Shown piece after piece: positions 47,865 through 60,180 of a stretch of 64,000 bases of DNA. The notes under the pieces were generated by a model that was not told where the DNA came from, did no database searches, and saw only the letters and a program-made list of their open reading frames with translations. The position numbers were made by a program, and so were the translations under genes. Where the stretch lies: the NCBI GenBank assembly GCA_034440575.1, contig JAOTOL010001564.1, forward strand, positions 1,818,569 to 1,882,568, in the 5' to 3' direction. Origin of the DNA: Imbricaverruca yamaguchii (lineage: Eukaryota; Arthropoda; Thecostraca; Neoverrucidae). The stretch's first letter is position 1; each line of letters starts with the position of its first letter.

Positions 47865-48727
47865 TAGCCCCCTTCAAATTGTATGAAGTACTTGGAAAAC
47901 CAGCTCCCTGGTGTTTTCACATTGCTGGGTGGCCCAATAGGAGGCATGCAAAATTTCAGCTTCCTAGCTCAATGTTTGCGTCTGCCCCAAGGGCCCCAAA
48001 ATTTCCCACATAGAGTATAATGGAAACTCCAACTCCGGTGTTAGTCGCATTATGCTAACATCGTCACATCGCCGTTTCCTGTTACAATATCGCCGAAAAT
48101 AACCACGGTTCAACTGCTGTGTCCTGAAGAAAGTGGACTAAGCTTACTGTTCCCTTCTCCCCTCATCTCCCACACCTCCCCTAACCTCCCACCCCCTCCC
48201 TTACCCCCACGCACCAAACACCATAGCCAAAGGCACCCTGCATTCCCGCGGTGTTCGTCTATGTTTCGAAATCGGTTAAGAGTTGCAAACTTAAACACGC
48301 GTGTTCTGGTTGAGTTGTATTCGTGCAAACATTAAGTATGCGTGAAAAATAGGCTCCGGTTTCTTTAAATCACTCAGTAATATCGCTTTGCTCAGTAATA
48401 GCATGAGCATATGAAAAGAACACGGTTTCCCACATGTAACAGGAAGTAATACAGACAGGTGCTGGAGAGGATGCCTTCCAAAGTTGCTACTTATATTGTA
48501 TAATATCGAGGGTCACAGCATATCTTCGGTTCACGCAGCTTCATATCACGGTCACAACACATATGCAGACCCAGAGCCTCAGATCAGTCTTAGCTCAGCG
48601 AATTTTTGGCGAGACACGTGACATTTACAGATATCAGCTACATATTGCACAAACATGAGATATGAGGTCAAATGTTACACGGCTCCAGGTAAGCTCCTAA
48701 CGAGTTTTCTTTAGAGTCGCTTTCCGA

Positions 48728-50279
48728 TTAGCAGGATAAAGCTTCCGATAAAGCTTCCATCACCTGAAGAAGGTCTTGCCCTGCTTCATCATCCTTCGTT
48801 AGATGACATATATAATCAGATATCAATTTGATTTCACGCTCCGCGGTGTCGTGTGTGACCCGCAGAATAGTGACGAAAGATACAAAATGCCGGTAGTCAG
48901 CGTCGTCATCCCATGGTGGGAACTTCTTCAGCAAGGTGGTGCCGATGCCGAGACTGTGGAAGATTGAGACGGACCTGGGCCCGATGAACTTAGTCAGACC
49001 CAGCGTCTCCACCTGGGCTACGTCACTCGGCAGGACGGGGAGTTCAGGCTTCCCCAAACTGAGTCTGTCCTCGGTCGGCGCTGCAGATGCTGATTGCCAG
49101 AAGATGCTTGGTCTCATCATCAACTTTAGCGCTAGCCAGCACCACAGGCACCAGCCCCTCCGTGAGATACCAGCTGTGTCTCCTCATTACAGCCATCGCC
49201 ACCTGCGCAATATCCGGATCGATGCTGTAGAACTTGGATAGGTTCTTGTAATGATCAACGTCGTTTACCGCTGCATCCTCAGCCACGGTACTCGTAAGCC
49301 ACTCCCGGACGTAGTACAGGGGCACGTAGATGGTGAAGCGCCTCAGCTTCTCGGAGAGATCTTCCGTGATGACGCCCAGGTTGAGGAGCTGTGATCGGAA
49401 CATGAACATTTTGATATCGTTCAGCACGTTTGCCATCCACCGTGCCTTGTAGCACGCTCCAGGCTTCGAAAAGGCAGCTTCATGACTTGCACTTCCTTCG
49501 AGCCCCTTGATGGTCAGATCTACACACTCCCTGTAGTCTGCCCGCAGATTTGATGAAGCCTCAGACGAGGCTCCAGTGATGTCCTCAAGATCTCGAAGCA
49601 CATCTTCTCTTTGGTCCTGCAAGAGCTCTTCCTATAGCTGGAGAGTCTCATATTCCTCCTTGTTTATGCTCGACCAAACAGACTGAAAGTCCTTGAACAA
49701 GGTCGTCTCTGGCGAATGATCGGATCCAAACAGATGTGTCCACACTGCTTTAGCTGAGAGTTCTTGGATGTGATGGCGACACGTCAGATACAACAGCTTT
49801 TTCCAGAGTTTCTGCTCCAGCCTGATCGCTGCCCCTCTTTTGCAGGCAGTATTGGATGGCGATGTGTCAAATGACATAGCGCGAACTGTTTCTTCTAGAC
49901 TTCATTCTTGAATGCATTTGAACACCTCAGCGGCTTGGACTTCTCCAGTGCTATTTCCTATCTTTCTCGTTGATAAAAGCTTTCCTTGAACGCACTGCTC
50001 CGCATTTCCTGATACCATGACTGCCAATCTCTCGGATTTTCCTCAACCATATTCATCCAGCGGCTTGCCGTCCCAATGGACAACTGTGTCTGCCGGAGGC
50101 GTAAACCCCTGCTTGATCTGGTCTGAGAGGACCTTCCGGCTGGCGCTCCGATGACGCCTGATGGTGGATGCACTGATGCTAACCTCGTCCAGGTCGCCGG
50201 CACCCGACTTCACTACGGAAGCGAGTACATGTGAAGCGGCTTCACTGCTTATGTTACACCAATCCAATGTGGCTGTCAC
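48728..50279 (-). pseudogene. hAT-1 transposase pseudogene
   Basis: Homologous to the open 517-codon frame at 4319-5872, but split into pieces (50279-50043, 50203-49958, 49877-49632, 49622-49044 and 49123-48728) by frameshifts and a stop at about 49630. The Asp138 block (MSFDTSPSNTACKRGAA) and the RWM block remain readable. Confidence 0.88.
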
Positions 50280-50704
50280 GCCACTTCCTGTGATGTTTCG
50301 CGGAACTGTGAGTGTGAGTGTGTCGCTACGTGCCGTTTCAGTCGGGGCTGTGCAATCAGGATCTTCTTTCGTGTCCGTTTACTCCTGGTTTATGTCGTCT
50401 TCTGACTCTGTGAGTAGCATTGTGATTCACTTTCAGTGCTTAAACACATCATGGATGATGATGTTGCACATGGTGGGTCTTCTTGCTTCATTTTTCTTTG
50501 TAATTTCCGCATGTATTGACGATCAGACGATCCGATATGCAACTTTCGTCCCCTTCTTTGGTTACGAAAAATAAATTTAATCCGAAATGTTGCTGGGGTG
50601 TTTTGAACCAGGGTTCTATTGCTGCCCGGAGCTTGTTGCGTGATCTCCGTGGCCCCACTTTTCACCCTATCGCATGAACTCCAGTTCAACGGCAGAATTT
50701 AGAC

Positions 50705-50912
50705 CGAATTTTTAACATGCTGTCTCATTTCTCCGACACGGCCGCCCTGTAGTCTCTCTCCCTGTCCTTCTCGAGATTTCTGCCATTTCTCATGTAATCC
50801 CAGAGGCTAAATGCTGCGGCGATTAGCTCCTCGAACCTGTGTTGTCAGTACAGGGGACACCGCAGTGCAGGCCGAGCGCTTCTAAGGCCAACTGCAGCTA
50901 CCGGGGCGGCAA
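50705..50912 (-). mobile_element. tRNA-derived SINE, family 2 (copy b)
   Basis: The same position as 6300-6492. The tRNA-like head has small insertions, and the middle (about 50750-50830) barely aligns with copy a, although both flanks do. Confidence 0.55.
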
Positions 50913-51650
50913 CGCCATCTGTATTTTGCATTGTTTCCTCGTTGAAGTAGAGTAGTCTCTGCAGACATTGCCTACTCGTAGGAAGATGAGAGGATGGAAG
51001 CTTGTCGGTGTCCTTCCGATCATCCACACCCCTTTCCTGCCCGGGATCGCTGAGAGCGAGCAGCCGGCTTCCTCGGTTTTTTGTGGCTCATGCCGCGTTT
51101 CTTTGCCACCCCTTGTAGTTGGCATTGTGATACTTGTCGAAGGGAATTTCTTAACTTCTCGTCTTGTTTGAAACTATGAACGTTTAGAACTAAAACTATA
51201 AGTTTCGATCAACATTTACCTGAAACAGAAGGAGGGGGTGCTTAATGAGCATTGTAGGAACTTAAAAAAAAATAGGTACACTTGAAAGCATGCGAAAACC
51301 GGGAGGGGAGGAGGCGTGTGGACGGGAGGAGGCGTGGGAGGTAAGGGAGTGGGAGGTGAGGGTGAGGGGGTAAAGCTAAGTTTAGTCCACTGTCTTCCAG
51401 TTGAATTGTCGTTATCCGCGACGATATTGTAACAGGAAACGGCACTGTGACGATGTGAGCATAATGCGACTAGCACCGGCATTCAAGTCTCCATTACACC
51501 CAACGGGGAAAACATTGGAGCCCTTGAGGCAGACGCAAACATTTAGCTACGAAGCTGAAATCTTCCATGCTCCCTATTGGGCCACCCAGCAATGGGAAAA
51601 CACCAGGAGAGCTGGTCTTCCAAATACTTCCTAAAGTTTCAAGGGGGCTA

Positions 51651-52860
51651 GTGTACACATACCTTGAATTTGAAGGGGGAGAGTGTACATATACCAAACT
51701 TTACAGCATTGGTCACCGATCACGAGAAAGCCCCTTGAAGCGCAGGATTTTGTGTGTGCTTCGCCGCGACCTATGTTGAAACACAACATGCTTGCCGGCA
51801 TGGGACCTTCGGGTCTGAAAGGAGCCAAATGTCAGGTCATGACCTCATGATCCTCTCTTAATGCGCCACTGATGGGGTCGCTATTTTCGAACGCCGTGCG
51901 TTCATTTGCGTATGCCGTGGGTGTTCCTTTCCCCTGGGTGAACTGCTCGATACTGTTCTACTATGAGAGCTGGTTGAATAAATTGTCCTTCCGTTTTATC
52001 CTTATTTGTATGATTTGTACCCAATAGTGGATGACGAGGATTGTCTCTCGACGACGAGATACTCGGACCTCAGTACAGGCAAGCATTTCACCAAGTCTAG
52101 GCACCAAGTCTGGGGAAGTTGTAGCAAGGCCCAGAAACGACGCATTCAAAAATGCATAAACTTTGGTGCAAGGATTGTCGCCGGCTTACGCTACCGGGAT
52201 CATGTGTCGCCAACGTTGAAAGAACTAGGATGGCTGAAATTGGACGACATCATATCCGAGGCAGATGCTCACTCAGTTTTCAAAATTATGAACGAGTTCA
52301 CTAGCTCAGAACTCATTCGCGGGCAACTTAACTGTCGCTCAACTGTGTCGGAACGGAGCACCAGAGCCACGGCTAACGGGGAGCTCCAGGTACCACGATG
52401 CCGCACAGAATTCGCGCGCCGCTCCTTCATACCGAGAGTTTGCCGAATGTGGAACAATCTGCCCCCAGATTGAGGAATTCAGGCGGCTACAATGTTTTCA
52501 GAGGAGGCTTTCGGTCATGCTGCGCATGTCAAGGCTCTAATTTTCGTGTATGCTCATATTGCTAGTGTTTCCGTGTTATGAGTGTATGATCGTGATGATG
52601 GTGTGTGCGGCACATTGGTGCACCTGTAACGGAGACTGAAAAACCCTGCTCGGGAGGATCCGAAAATACATTACACATTACATTACCAGCAAGTCGACCC
52701 TATCACAAGTAAAAAATAAAACTGCTTGCATTTACTGAGGCCCGGGTAAGCCAGCATCTAAGCCAAGAAAGGGTTGTCGAGACAGGCAACGGAACACCAA
52801 TATGTATTTCACGTGTCCATTGCACCGTCAACCATGCGTTATGCTTTTGCTGACGTGATG
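51651..52860. repeat. R block end (U1') interrupted by a LINE fragment
   Basis: R-block sequence lies at 51651-52106 and 52687-52860. The uninterrupted counterpart is 7239-7870 (insertion point at about 7692). Confidence 0.82.
52107..52686 (+). mobile_element. 5'-truncated LINE fragment (reverse transcriptase C-terminus and 3' tail)
   Basis: Present only in this copy of the duplicated segment; 7692 is the empty site. The translation (to a stop at 52471) reads RIQKCINFGARIVAGLRYRD, LKELGWLKLDD and RMWNNLPPD, the pattern of the C-terminal part of non-LTR ORF2 proteins. The 3' end has repeats of ACATTAC. Target duplication is at most a few bases (CCA). Confidence 0.85.
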
Positions 52861-53754
52861 ACCATCAGCAGTGTACTTCCCTGCACCAACCTCATGTAGA
52901 TATAATATGGGACCCCCGTACCGCCACCCTGCCCCCAACAATGCACCGATGGGAAACTGATGGATGTTGCATGCACCGAGTCAAAACTGATGCAATGCAG
53001 CGTCACCGGTTCTGACTCATGCGTGATGAAGACGGTGGAACTTCTGCGGGCAGAGATGTGTAACCTAGTGGTCAATTTGAGCTGATATTGTATATAGAAA
53101 GTGAATTCAGAACACAATGGAAACATGCAGATACATGTTGTGGAGACATGAGACATAACGGTTCTACAGTCCCACTTTGATATCGCCCTAGTGGACGAAC
53201 GCGTCCAATGTCCGTCTGCACTTAGCATTCATCATTGACCTGTTTGCATGGCTTTCAGGGCACGAAGTGTTTGAAAATGCACCTGAAGTGACTCGACCCC
53301 TTTGTTCCCTGTAACGACTAATTGATCCAGCGTATTCATTCAGGTACCCCACGTAACAGAGAACGACTGAGAATTCGAGATCTGTTCTTGGTCAATGTCC
53401 ATGCAGTGGCCGCACGGACCGGATAGCTTGGAAGCGAGCCGTGGACGGTAAGGCAGGTAGGCGAACACATTGTTGCTATACAAATGGAATATCCAAAGCA
53501 ATTTCCTTACGAGTAGCAGCAAACGATACGTCGAAGCGCTTGGGAAGCTGACGTAGCTGTTGGTACATCCGTTGGTTATCCTTTCGTGCATATTTATGGT
53601 CTGGTCAGGTCAAATCATCGAGTCATGCCGCCACTTCCGGTGGAATGGTGGTGGACCCGGCTGAAATCGTAATTTTTCTTCTTGTCTTACTACAGTTAAA
53701 GAGATCAGACGGGTGGCATATCGTGGCTTGGGCTGTCTCACCACATTGTGGGTT
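52861..53754. repeat. S block (unit U2')
   Basis: The duplicate of 7871-8759, with the same abrupt join to the IR 3' part. Confidence 0.77.
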
Positions 53755-54302
53755 GCTCCCACACCAAGGCTCTATTTGTGCAGCGTTATTCATTACCGTT
53801 CCACTGAGGAGAGCCGGAAAATCTTGCGTGGAGTCTAGCCTTTCTCCGGATGAAGGAGACTGGAATATGGTCGAGACTGAAACGCCAGCAGTTGCCCATG
53901 GCAGATGACGTCAACATGAGGTGTGACTTCACACCTCAGCCTCGTAATGCTGTCCTGGCACTCCGTTTGGAGGAGTGGCAGGACAGCTGCCATACTCCTA
54001 CGTTACTCCCTGCTTTCTACCTACTGATGTATGGCGTTGCCGCCTCTGTTGGTCTGCTGTTGTTTGAACTACTGACGTCTCATCTCACGTGGCGACTCCG
54101 GAGCACTCGTCTAAATATTGTAGTTATCACAGGTCGAGAAGAGATGCTGGCAGTAGTTGCCGACAACGTCCTGACGAGAACAGAACTGCAGTTGAGCCCA
54201 GCTGAGATCATGAATTCCTGCATACTGCAGACGGATGAAGCCGTTAAGCAAGTGTACTGTATGACTGTGATTTCATTATCGATGACATCTGTGTGCATAT
54301 AG
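53755..54302 (+). pseudogene. IR 3' fragment (M4 region), copy 2
   Basis: The duplicate of 8760-9281. It differs by an insertion of about 30 bp before M4 (after LRLEEW), part of which is the inverted complement of the sequence immediately upstream. The M4 and tail frame remains open, and the normal stop is lost as in copy 1. Confidence 0.88.
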
Positions 54303-56047
54303 TCTGACTGATAACCACGATGGTTGGGGTTTGCCCATGTAGCCTTTAATCATGTTCGAATTTTTTGGTCACCACAATTCGGGGGCTCCACTGTTGTACC
54401 TAAAGTTCGGGTTGTTGTACCTCAGTGTACTAATATGGTACTGTTAGTCAGGCAGGCAACGGACCCTTCTATGCGTTTGCATTTATACGGTAGTCCGGTG
54501 GTACTGTACTTCCCTGGTGGTGCTCTCCACGCCACATTCTGACCTGACCTGCCCCATCATGTGACTCGTTGGTGCTGGATTGGTGTTGGATTCCTAATCC
54601 AATAATATATATCACAGTGTCGCGGCTCTGGATAATTCGTGGTTGTGACTCGCGCACTCCTCTCACTTTACTTTTGCTTTACTCCTTTCACTCTGTACCA
54701 TATTCGATACTGTGCGTTATCTACTCTACTTGTGAACAGATCATTTGGACTTCATAGCAGTGAATGCATTATCGGCATGTCTAATCTGATGGCCGTGAAT
54801 CATCTTCGAAAGTTCCTTTCACAGGCTTCTTTTTATCTACCTTTATTGTTTCACTACCGAAGGCTTCGACGCATCCAGTGCATTAACGTGTATTCGACAC
54901 CTATAACGCCACACCCGCCGTCACGCCAGGGACCTCTTACATGGCTCGGATACCGTCATCGGTCCATTGATCCTTCGCACCGGCTCTGGCCCTCTGACGG
55001 TCTGGAATCATGTCCGACGACTATGGGGCCCTCTCGATGGACTCATCAGCCCTCGTTATCGGCCCATGACATTTTCCGCCAGGCCAGAAGCCTCTCGTTC
55101 AAAAGTTAGGAACCATATTGTGGAGTGACAGGGGCCATATCTTCGGTTTCAACCACTCCGTCATCCTCAGGGTTCTTCATGTTGGCTCGGGGCCCTATCG
55201 CACGATCCAGGGCCCTGTACGGTGGCCTGGATCCTTCATCGTCGGCTCAGGGGCACACTCTATCAGCTCAGCGATCCTACCTTGGCGTAGCTGGCCTCCA
55301 CTACCCGGGGCCCTTTACATTAGTCCTTGGTCCTTCAAACGACCCGTTGCTCTTTCGTGGGACTATACGCTACGTATAATGGCCCGACCCGGGATTCCCA
55401 CCGTGTGCCCGTCGACACTTCCCGTTACATAGCCGTGCTTGTCATTGACCGTGGACCCTCTTTGTTAGCCAGGGAACTTTTGTCTGCACAAAGCCCTTTA
55501 CATCGATCCAGAAATATTATACGGCTACCCGGGCCCCTTACCGATCACAAGGCCCCTTGAAGCGCAAAAATATTGTGGGTTTCGCCATGATTTAAAACAC
55601 ATGTTGGACAGTCTGGGCCTTTCCGGACTGGAAGCCCAAAATTGGGTCCTGATCCATTGCATCCCTCTGGATCCTCTGGTCAATGCGTCATGTCTTCTTT
55701 TCAGAATGCAGGGTTTTATTTTGCCTCGGTGGAAGCGTTGGATACCGTACTGTTATGCGAGTTGTTTGTGTATGGTTTCATGGCGTTATATCGGTACTTA
55801 TACGTGTTGTGCCCACTAGAGAGTAAAGACGATTGTCTGTCGCCGACCAGAAAATCTGGGCTCAGTGAACGCTAGTCCTTCAACAAGACCAGGACCAGGC
55901 AACTCGAGCTCACCACAGGTGAAAAAGTAACCAAGCCAGGAATAGGGTGTTAAGACAGACAGGGCAACACCGGTGCACTTTTCACTTGTTCCTTGCACTG
56001 CCAATGATAACATGCGCTTTTGGCTGATAGGATGACACACAATAGTT
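54303..56047. repeat. R block (unit U2')
   Basis: The duplicate of 9282-11062, with about 50 bp missing near 55675 (the cgccactgaggagggttcag region of 10660-10690). No gene is supported. Confidence 0.77.
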
Positions 56048-56062
56048 TACATCCCAGCATTA

Positions 56063-56231
56063 TTGGTTGGTTCACGACACACGTTATGCACATTCATGGC
56101 TAATGGCGCCGCCCACACTGTTTCGATGGTGGGCCGCGGGATTGGGAAATGTCCTGAGTGGCACTAGAGTCGAACCCGGGACCTTTGGTACCCATAGCCC
56201 GACACCTTAACCACTCGACCATCCCGGCCCC
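56063..56231 (-). mobile_element. tRNA-derived SINE, family 1 (copy e)
   Basis: The same insertion as 11078-11246. Target repeats are at 56048-56062 (one mismatch) and 56232-56246. Confidence 0.92.
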
Positions 56232-57553
56232 TACATCCCCGCATTAATGGCTTCTACATTATATATGGAACCATACCACCATCCTCCCCCATTCTCTCCC
56301 TCCCAATCCAATGTTCAGAAGCTGATGGATGTTGTATGCATCGACTCTCAACTGAAGAAATTGAATGTCACCAGTCCTGACTCCTGCGTGCTGAGAACGG
56401 TGGAATTTCTGTGGGCAGTGAGATGTATCCCGGCGGCTCAACTGAGCTGCGATTATACATTTCAGGCGAGTACGATGGAAACCTGCATGTACATATTCTC
56501 GAAATATGGGATATCTTGGTGCTTCAGTTTCCCTTTCATACTGCGCAGAAGGAAGGTGTATTTTCCTTCGGTAAGTGAACAAAACTAAAGTTGAGTTACT
56601 AGAATTCATGCGCTTTCGGTCTCTAAATGTGTAAAAATTGACCAAATTTTCCATTTGCAAAAGCAGACTATGAATCTAAAAATGGCGGGGAACTTGAGAT
56701 ACTCAACGAAAAATATCACCCATATTTATTCACTTTCAATGGAAACCGTCATCCCGCAGCTTATTTTGGCGAAATTAAATGTACCTGATCATACTTGTTC
56801 AAGCATCCACCAGCTCCATAGCTATATCGGGCTATGCATTTTTATCTATTTTGGTAAACTTAAGAATCATTTGAAACAACGTCTTTGTACATAACATGAG
56901 ATTTTGCCTGGATATTTTTCTCCCAAAAATCATCTTCTTTCAACTACATCCCAAATATTGGCACGGCTACAGTCCACCCCACAGAAGTTGAGCAAACCAC
57001 GAAGGAGAATTTGAGAAAAAATGAATCAATTTTGGCCAAATAAATCTTATGACTTTCCCAGCTCTGAAAATGAAAATGGTTCATGTGACAATATGTGAGG
57101 TATACCATATACACACATGTATATTTGCTTGGAGGTTCCTATTTATTGAAATACGCTGTTGGATGTGATAAAAAATCACCCAAGAACATTTTACGTTTGT
57201 GCACCCATTATTAAAGCCTGTCAAAAGTGATCGCATTTCAAGATCATCTTACGAAATCATCTTCCGATTGTCTTACCAAACTCCTTGGCACTTGTTTAAT
57301 TACTATAAAGAGGAGCATGAACAACTTCATTAGCCCAAAACCCAACCATCATCTGATGAGACAAAGCCTGTCCTTGAAACTGAGTCCGGCTCACCATACT
57401 GTAGTACAAATTGCATACGTAGGCGGATTACGAAAACTGATGTTGGGTTGCTCAGTAGTGCCAAGCACAATTAATTCGCGCCATTGCTTTCATATTTCTT
57501 CTACAAAACTTCAAACTCCTTCAATTTGACATCAAGATGTTAAGTGACCAAAC

Positions 57554-57988
57554 CTAAAGTTGTAAATACATTGTGATAAAAAGCAGCTTTCGTCCAAAGC
57601 AAGCCGCCTGCTGTCCAAAAGCATGACTGAAATGGCTTATTTGGACCGCTAGTGAATGCATAATGATTACGGAGGCGATTAGCCACCATCGAAAAGCCAT
57701 GTGTAACATTCCACTGGTCCTGAACACATTTAGTTGAACTTTCGATCGCAGCATTTCTCTCCTCTCGTATCTAAGCATGTAGTTACCTAACTTTACGAAA
57801 CAGCCGGGACATTTTGTGCAGAACCTCTCACGATATGGTACAAAAGTGAATTTCTCCGGTGATGTTGCCAAAGGGTACAGTGCACTCCAAGCAAACGTTT
57901 TCATTCCTATGGAGAAGGCCTGATACCCTTCCCATGTACCGAAACGAAAGCGCAATGGATGGCAATATCCGCCAGAGTCTTCCCTCAT
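57554..57988 (-). other. Unexplained antisense ORF in T block, unit U3'
   Basis: This 144-codon frame is homologous to 12578-13003, with few differences. Confidence 0.28.
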
Positions 57989-58296
57989 TCATGCGTATTT
58001 CAGAACAGCTAGAGAGCTGTTTAATAAAATATTTAAATCTGAACTTGAATCATGACTATAATAACAAATCACGCATGCATCTTCCTGTCCAGGTATTGTT
58101 TGGCGATTTCCAGTGGAAAAGAGCATCATTTTGTGCAACAAAAAGCAATACGTAATAAATGCGTTTCATCTCTATAATGGGCGACCACCATAAATGTCAT
58201 CAACGACCATAAATTTCATAATGGGCAAACAACCCATCGTCCTACACGAATTCAAAATATGTTCTAGGCATTCGTTGCAATTACAAGACCCACGGC

Positions 58297-58386
58297 ATGA
58301 TAGAATTTCGTCCATGCTGCCTGTACATTCTGTTATTGCTCGCACTGTCGAGTGTATTTTTGAATGCCATTTTGTATGTGATTTAA
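58297..58386 (+). other. Signal-peptide-like leader ORF upstream of IR-D
   Basis: The same 29-codon leader as at 13311, also in frame with the IR ORF and also cut off from it by TAA stops at 58384 and 58393. Confidence 0.5.
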
Positions 58387-58398
58387 ATGAAATAATCG

Positions 58399-60180
58399 AT
58401 GATGGTTCCAGACATGAGCGACTTCAGTCATCACACACTGGCGGACTGTGTGGCTGAACTGGTCATTCGTCAGAACTGGACGGCAACCACCATCGTCAAC
58501 AACGCCACCGTCTCCAGTTTGCTCCTCGCCTCGCTCCTGCTGGCCTTGTCCCGCCGAGGTGTTTTCACCTCAACTGCCGACCAATTAGTTGGCAACTCGG
58601 CCGATCGCGGCGCCACCAGCGTTGTCCTGCTGGCCTCCTATCTCGCTGACGTTCACAACGAGCACGGTCGGCCGATGCTGGTGCTGGCGCTGAACGGAGC
58701 TGAAGAGGAGCTGATGCGGCAACGCGTCCAGCAACTGATCGGCACGCTTGTGTACGATGTACCCAACGGTGCTGTGTACCGGATGGCGCGGTACGCAGAC
58801 GTGGGTTCGCTGGTACGTCAGGTCGGGTACTGTGGAGCAGAGGGTGCTCAGCTGGATGAAGCATGGGACAGGCCGACTCCACTGGGCTGGCAAGACCTCA
58901 GAGTTACGAACAAATCCTTCACGATGCTCACTGCAAGTGCATATGAATTCAAAACACTTCCGAATACAGCGTTTGCTATTGGTAATGCGCTGTTAGACAT
59001 GATGGGTTTTCTTAGTACAAAAATGCACTTTGAAATGACAGATACGGAGCAGAGAGGCATAACCTTCACAAAGGCTCTTTCTTTTGTGAAAAGAGGAACC
59101 CTGGATTTCGTGATAGATAACTTCTTCGAAACCTTGGAGAGGAATGATAATTTCAGCTTTCCACATTCACTGGGAGAAACCAAGAGTTTGTTGTACTTTC
59201 GTCGTCCATTTCCCACTACTACCCCAAGATACACAGGTGGGGCCTTCGGCTCAAAATTCGGAGTGGCTCTAGTGCTCGGGATATCTGCGCTCCTGACGCT
59301 GGCAGGTTTCGTCATGTTCAGAATGTTGCAGCATCAGGAGATTGGTCTTGTTGGCAGTTGCGTACAGACGATAGGTCTCTTCTGTAACCAGGGGCTGGCG
59401 CTACAACCGCAGAGGCCAGGACACTACGTCACATCGGCCGTACTCTGCGTGGTGGCCATGCTCTGCTGCCAGTTCTACACGGCCGGCTTCCTCAGCAGGG
59501 TCACCATGCAGCAAATCGAGCTGCCTTTTGCGCAGCCGGAAGATGTCCTTGACACACCTGGATGGAAGTGGGGCGTCATCAAGGGTTCAGCAAGCAGCAG
59601 CATTCTCAGGAATTTGTGTGGCGACGGCATCAATTTCGCCGGCAGGACTGATCTCGCTGCTGATGATTATTCCAACCACACTGAACCAGCCGTTACCCGC
59701 ATGGTATCGGAAAACTTCGCTCTCATTAAGCCGGAACTCCGTATGTTGACGTTCTGCAAGAGAAGGAGTTGTCCCAACATTTGCTCCCACCCCAAGACTC
59801 TATTTGTGCAGCGTTATTCAATACCGTTTCGTCGAGGAGAGCCAGAAAATCCTGCGTGGAGTCTAGCCTTTCTCCGGATGAAGGAGACTGGAATATGGTC
59901 GAGACTGAAGCGCCAGCAGTTGCCCATGGCAGATGACGTCAACATGAGGTGTGACTTCACACCTCAGCCTCGTAATGCTGTCCTGCCACTCCGTTTGGAG
60001 GAGTGTCTCCCTGCTTTCTACATACTGATGTATGGCGTTGCCGCATCTGTTGGTCTGCTGTTGTTGGAACTACTGACGTCTCATCTCACGTGGCGACTCC
60101 GGAGCACTGGTCTAAATACTGTAGTCATCACAGGTCGAGGAGAGATCCTGGGAGTAGTTGCCGACAACGTCCTGGCTTAA
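58399..60180 (+). CDS. Ionotropic receptor IR-D
   Basis: The 593-residue ORF is the duplicate of IR-A with IR-B-like features in S2 (NHTEPAVTRMVSENF, PELRMLTFCKRRS). It has one extra Cys in S2 (RNLCGDG where the others have RNLSGDG). M1 (about 287-310), the pore loop, M3 with QFYTAGFLSR and M4 are intact. The tail (GRGEILGVVADNVLA) combines IR-A and IR-B versions, consistent with exchange between units. Its 3' flank switches to the IR-B type. Confidence 0.87.
   Translation: MMVPDMSDFSHHTLADCVAELVIRQNWTATTIVNNATVSSLLLASLLLALSRRGVFTSTADQLVGNSADRGATSVVLLASYLADVHNEHGRPMLVLALNGAEEELMRQRVQQLIGTLVYDVPNGAVYRMARYADVGSLVRQVGYCGAEGAQLDEAWDRPTPLGWQDLRVTNKSFTMLTASAYEFKTLPNTAFAIGNALLDMMGFLSTKMHFEMTDTEQRGITFTKALSFVKRGTLDFVIDNFFETLERNDNFSFPHSLGETKSLLYFRRPFPTTTPRYTGGAFGSKFGVALVLGISALLTLAGFVMFRMLQHQEIGLVGSCVQTIGLFCNQGLALQPQRPGHYVTSAVLCVVAMLCCQFYTAGFLSRVTMQQIELPFAQPEDVLDTPGWKWGVIKGSASSSILRNLCGDGINFAGRTDLAADDYSNHTEPAVTRMVSENFALIKPELRMLTFCKRRSCPNICSHPKTLFVQRYSIPFRRGEPENPAWSLAFLRMKETGIWSRLKRQQLPMADDVNMRCDFTPQPRNAVLPLRLEECLPAFYILMYGVAASVGLLLLELLTSHLTWRLRSTGLNTVVITGRGEILGVVADNVLA

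Larger units (their letters stand above)
47865..51650 (-). mobile_element. hAT-1 DNA transposon, copy 2 (decayed)
   Basis: The same insertion as 3400-7238 is carried along by the segmental duplication. Flanking repeats are GTGTACAT and GTGTACAC, one base diverged. It lacks part of the hairpin region, and its transposase frame is broken. Confidence 0.9.
56247..58398. repeat. Truncated S block and T block (unit U3'): 5' flank of IR-D
   Basis: The duplicate of 11262-13412. The 100-codon + frame (57227-57529) and the 144-codon - frame (57554-57988) are both kept. It carries the uninterrupted TE1 target at about 57162. Confidence 0.78.
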
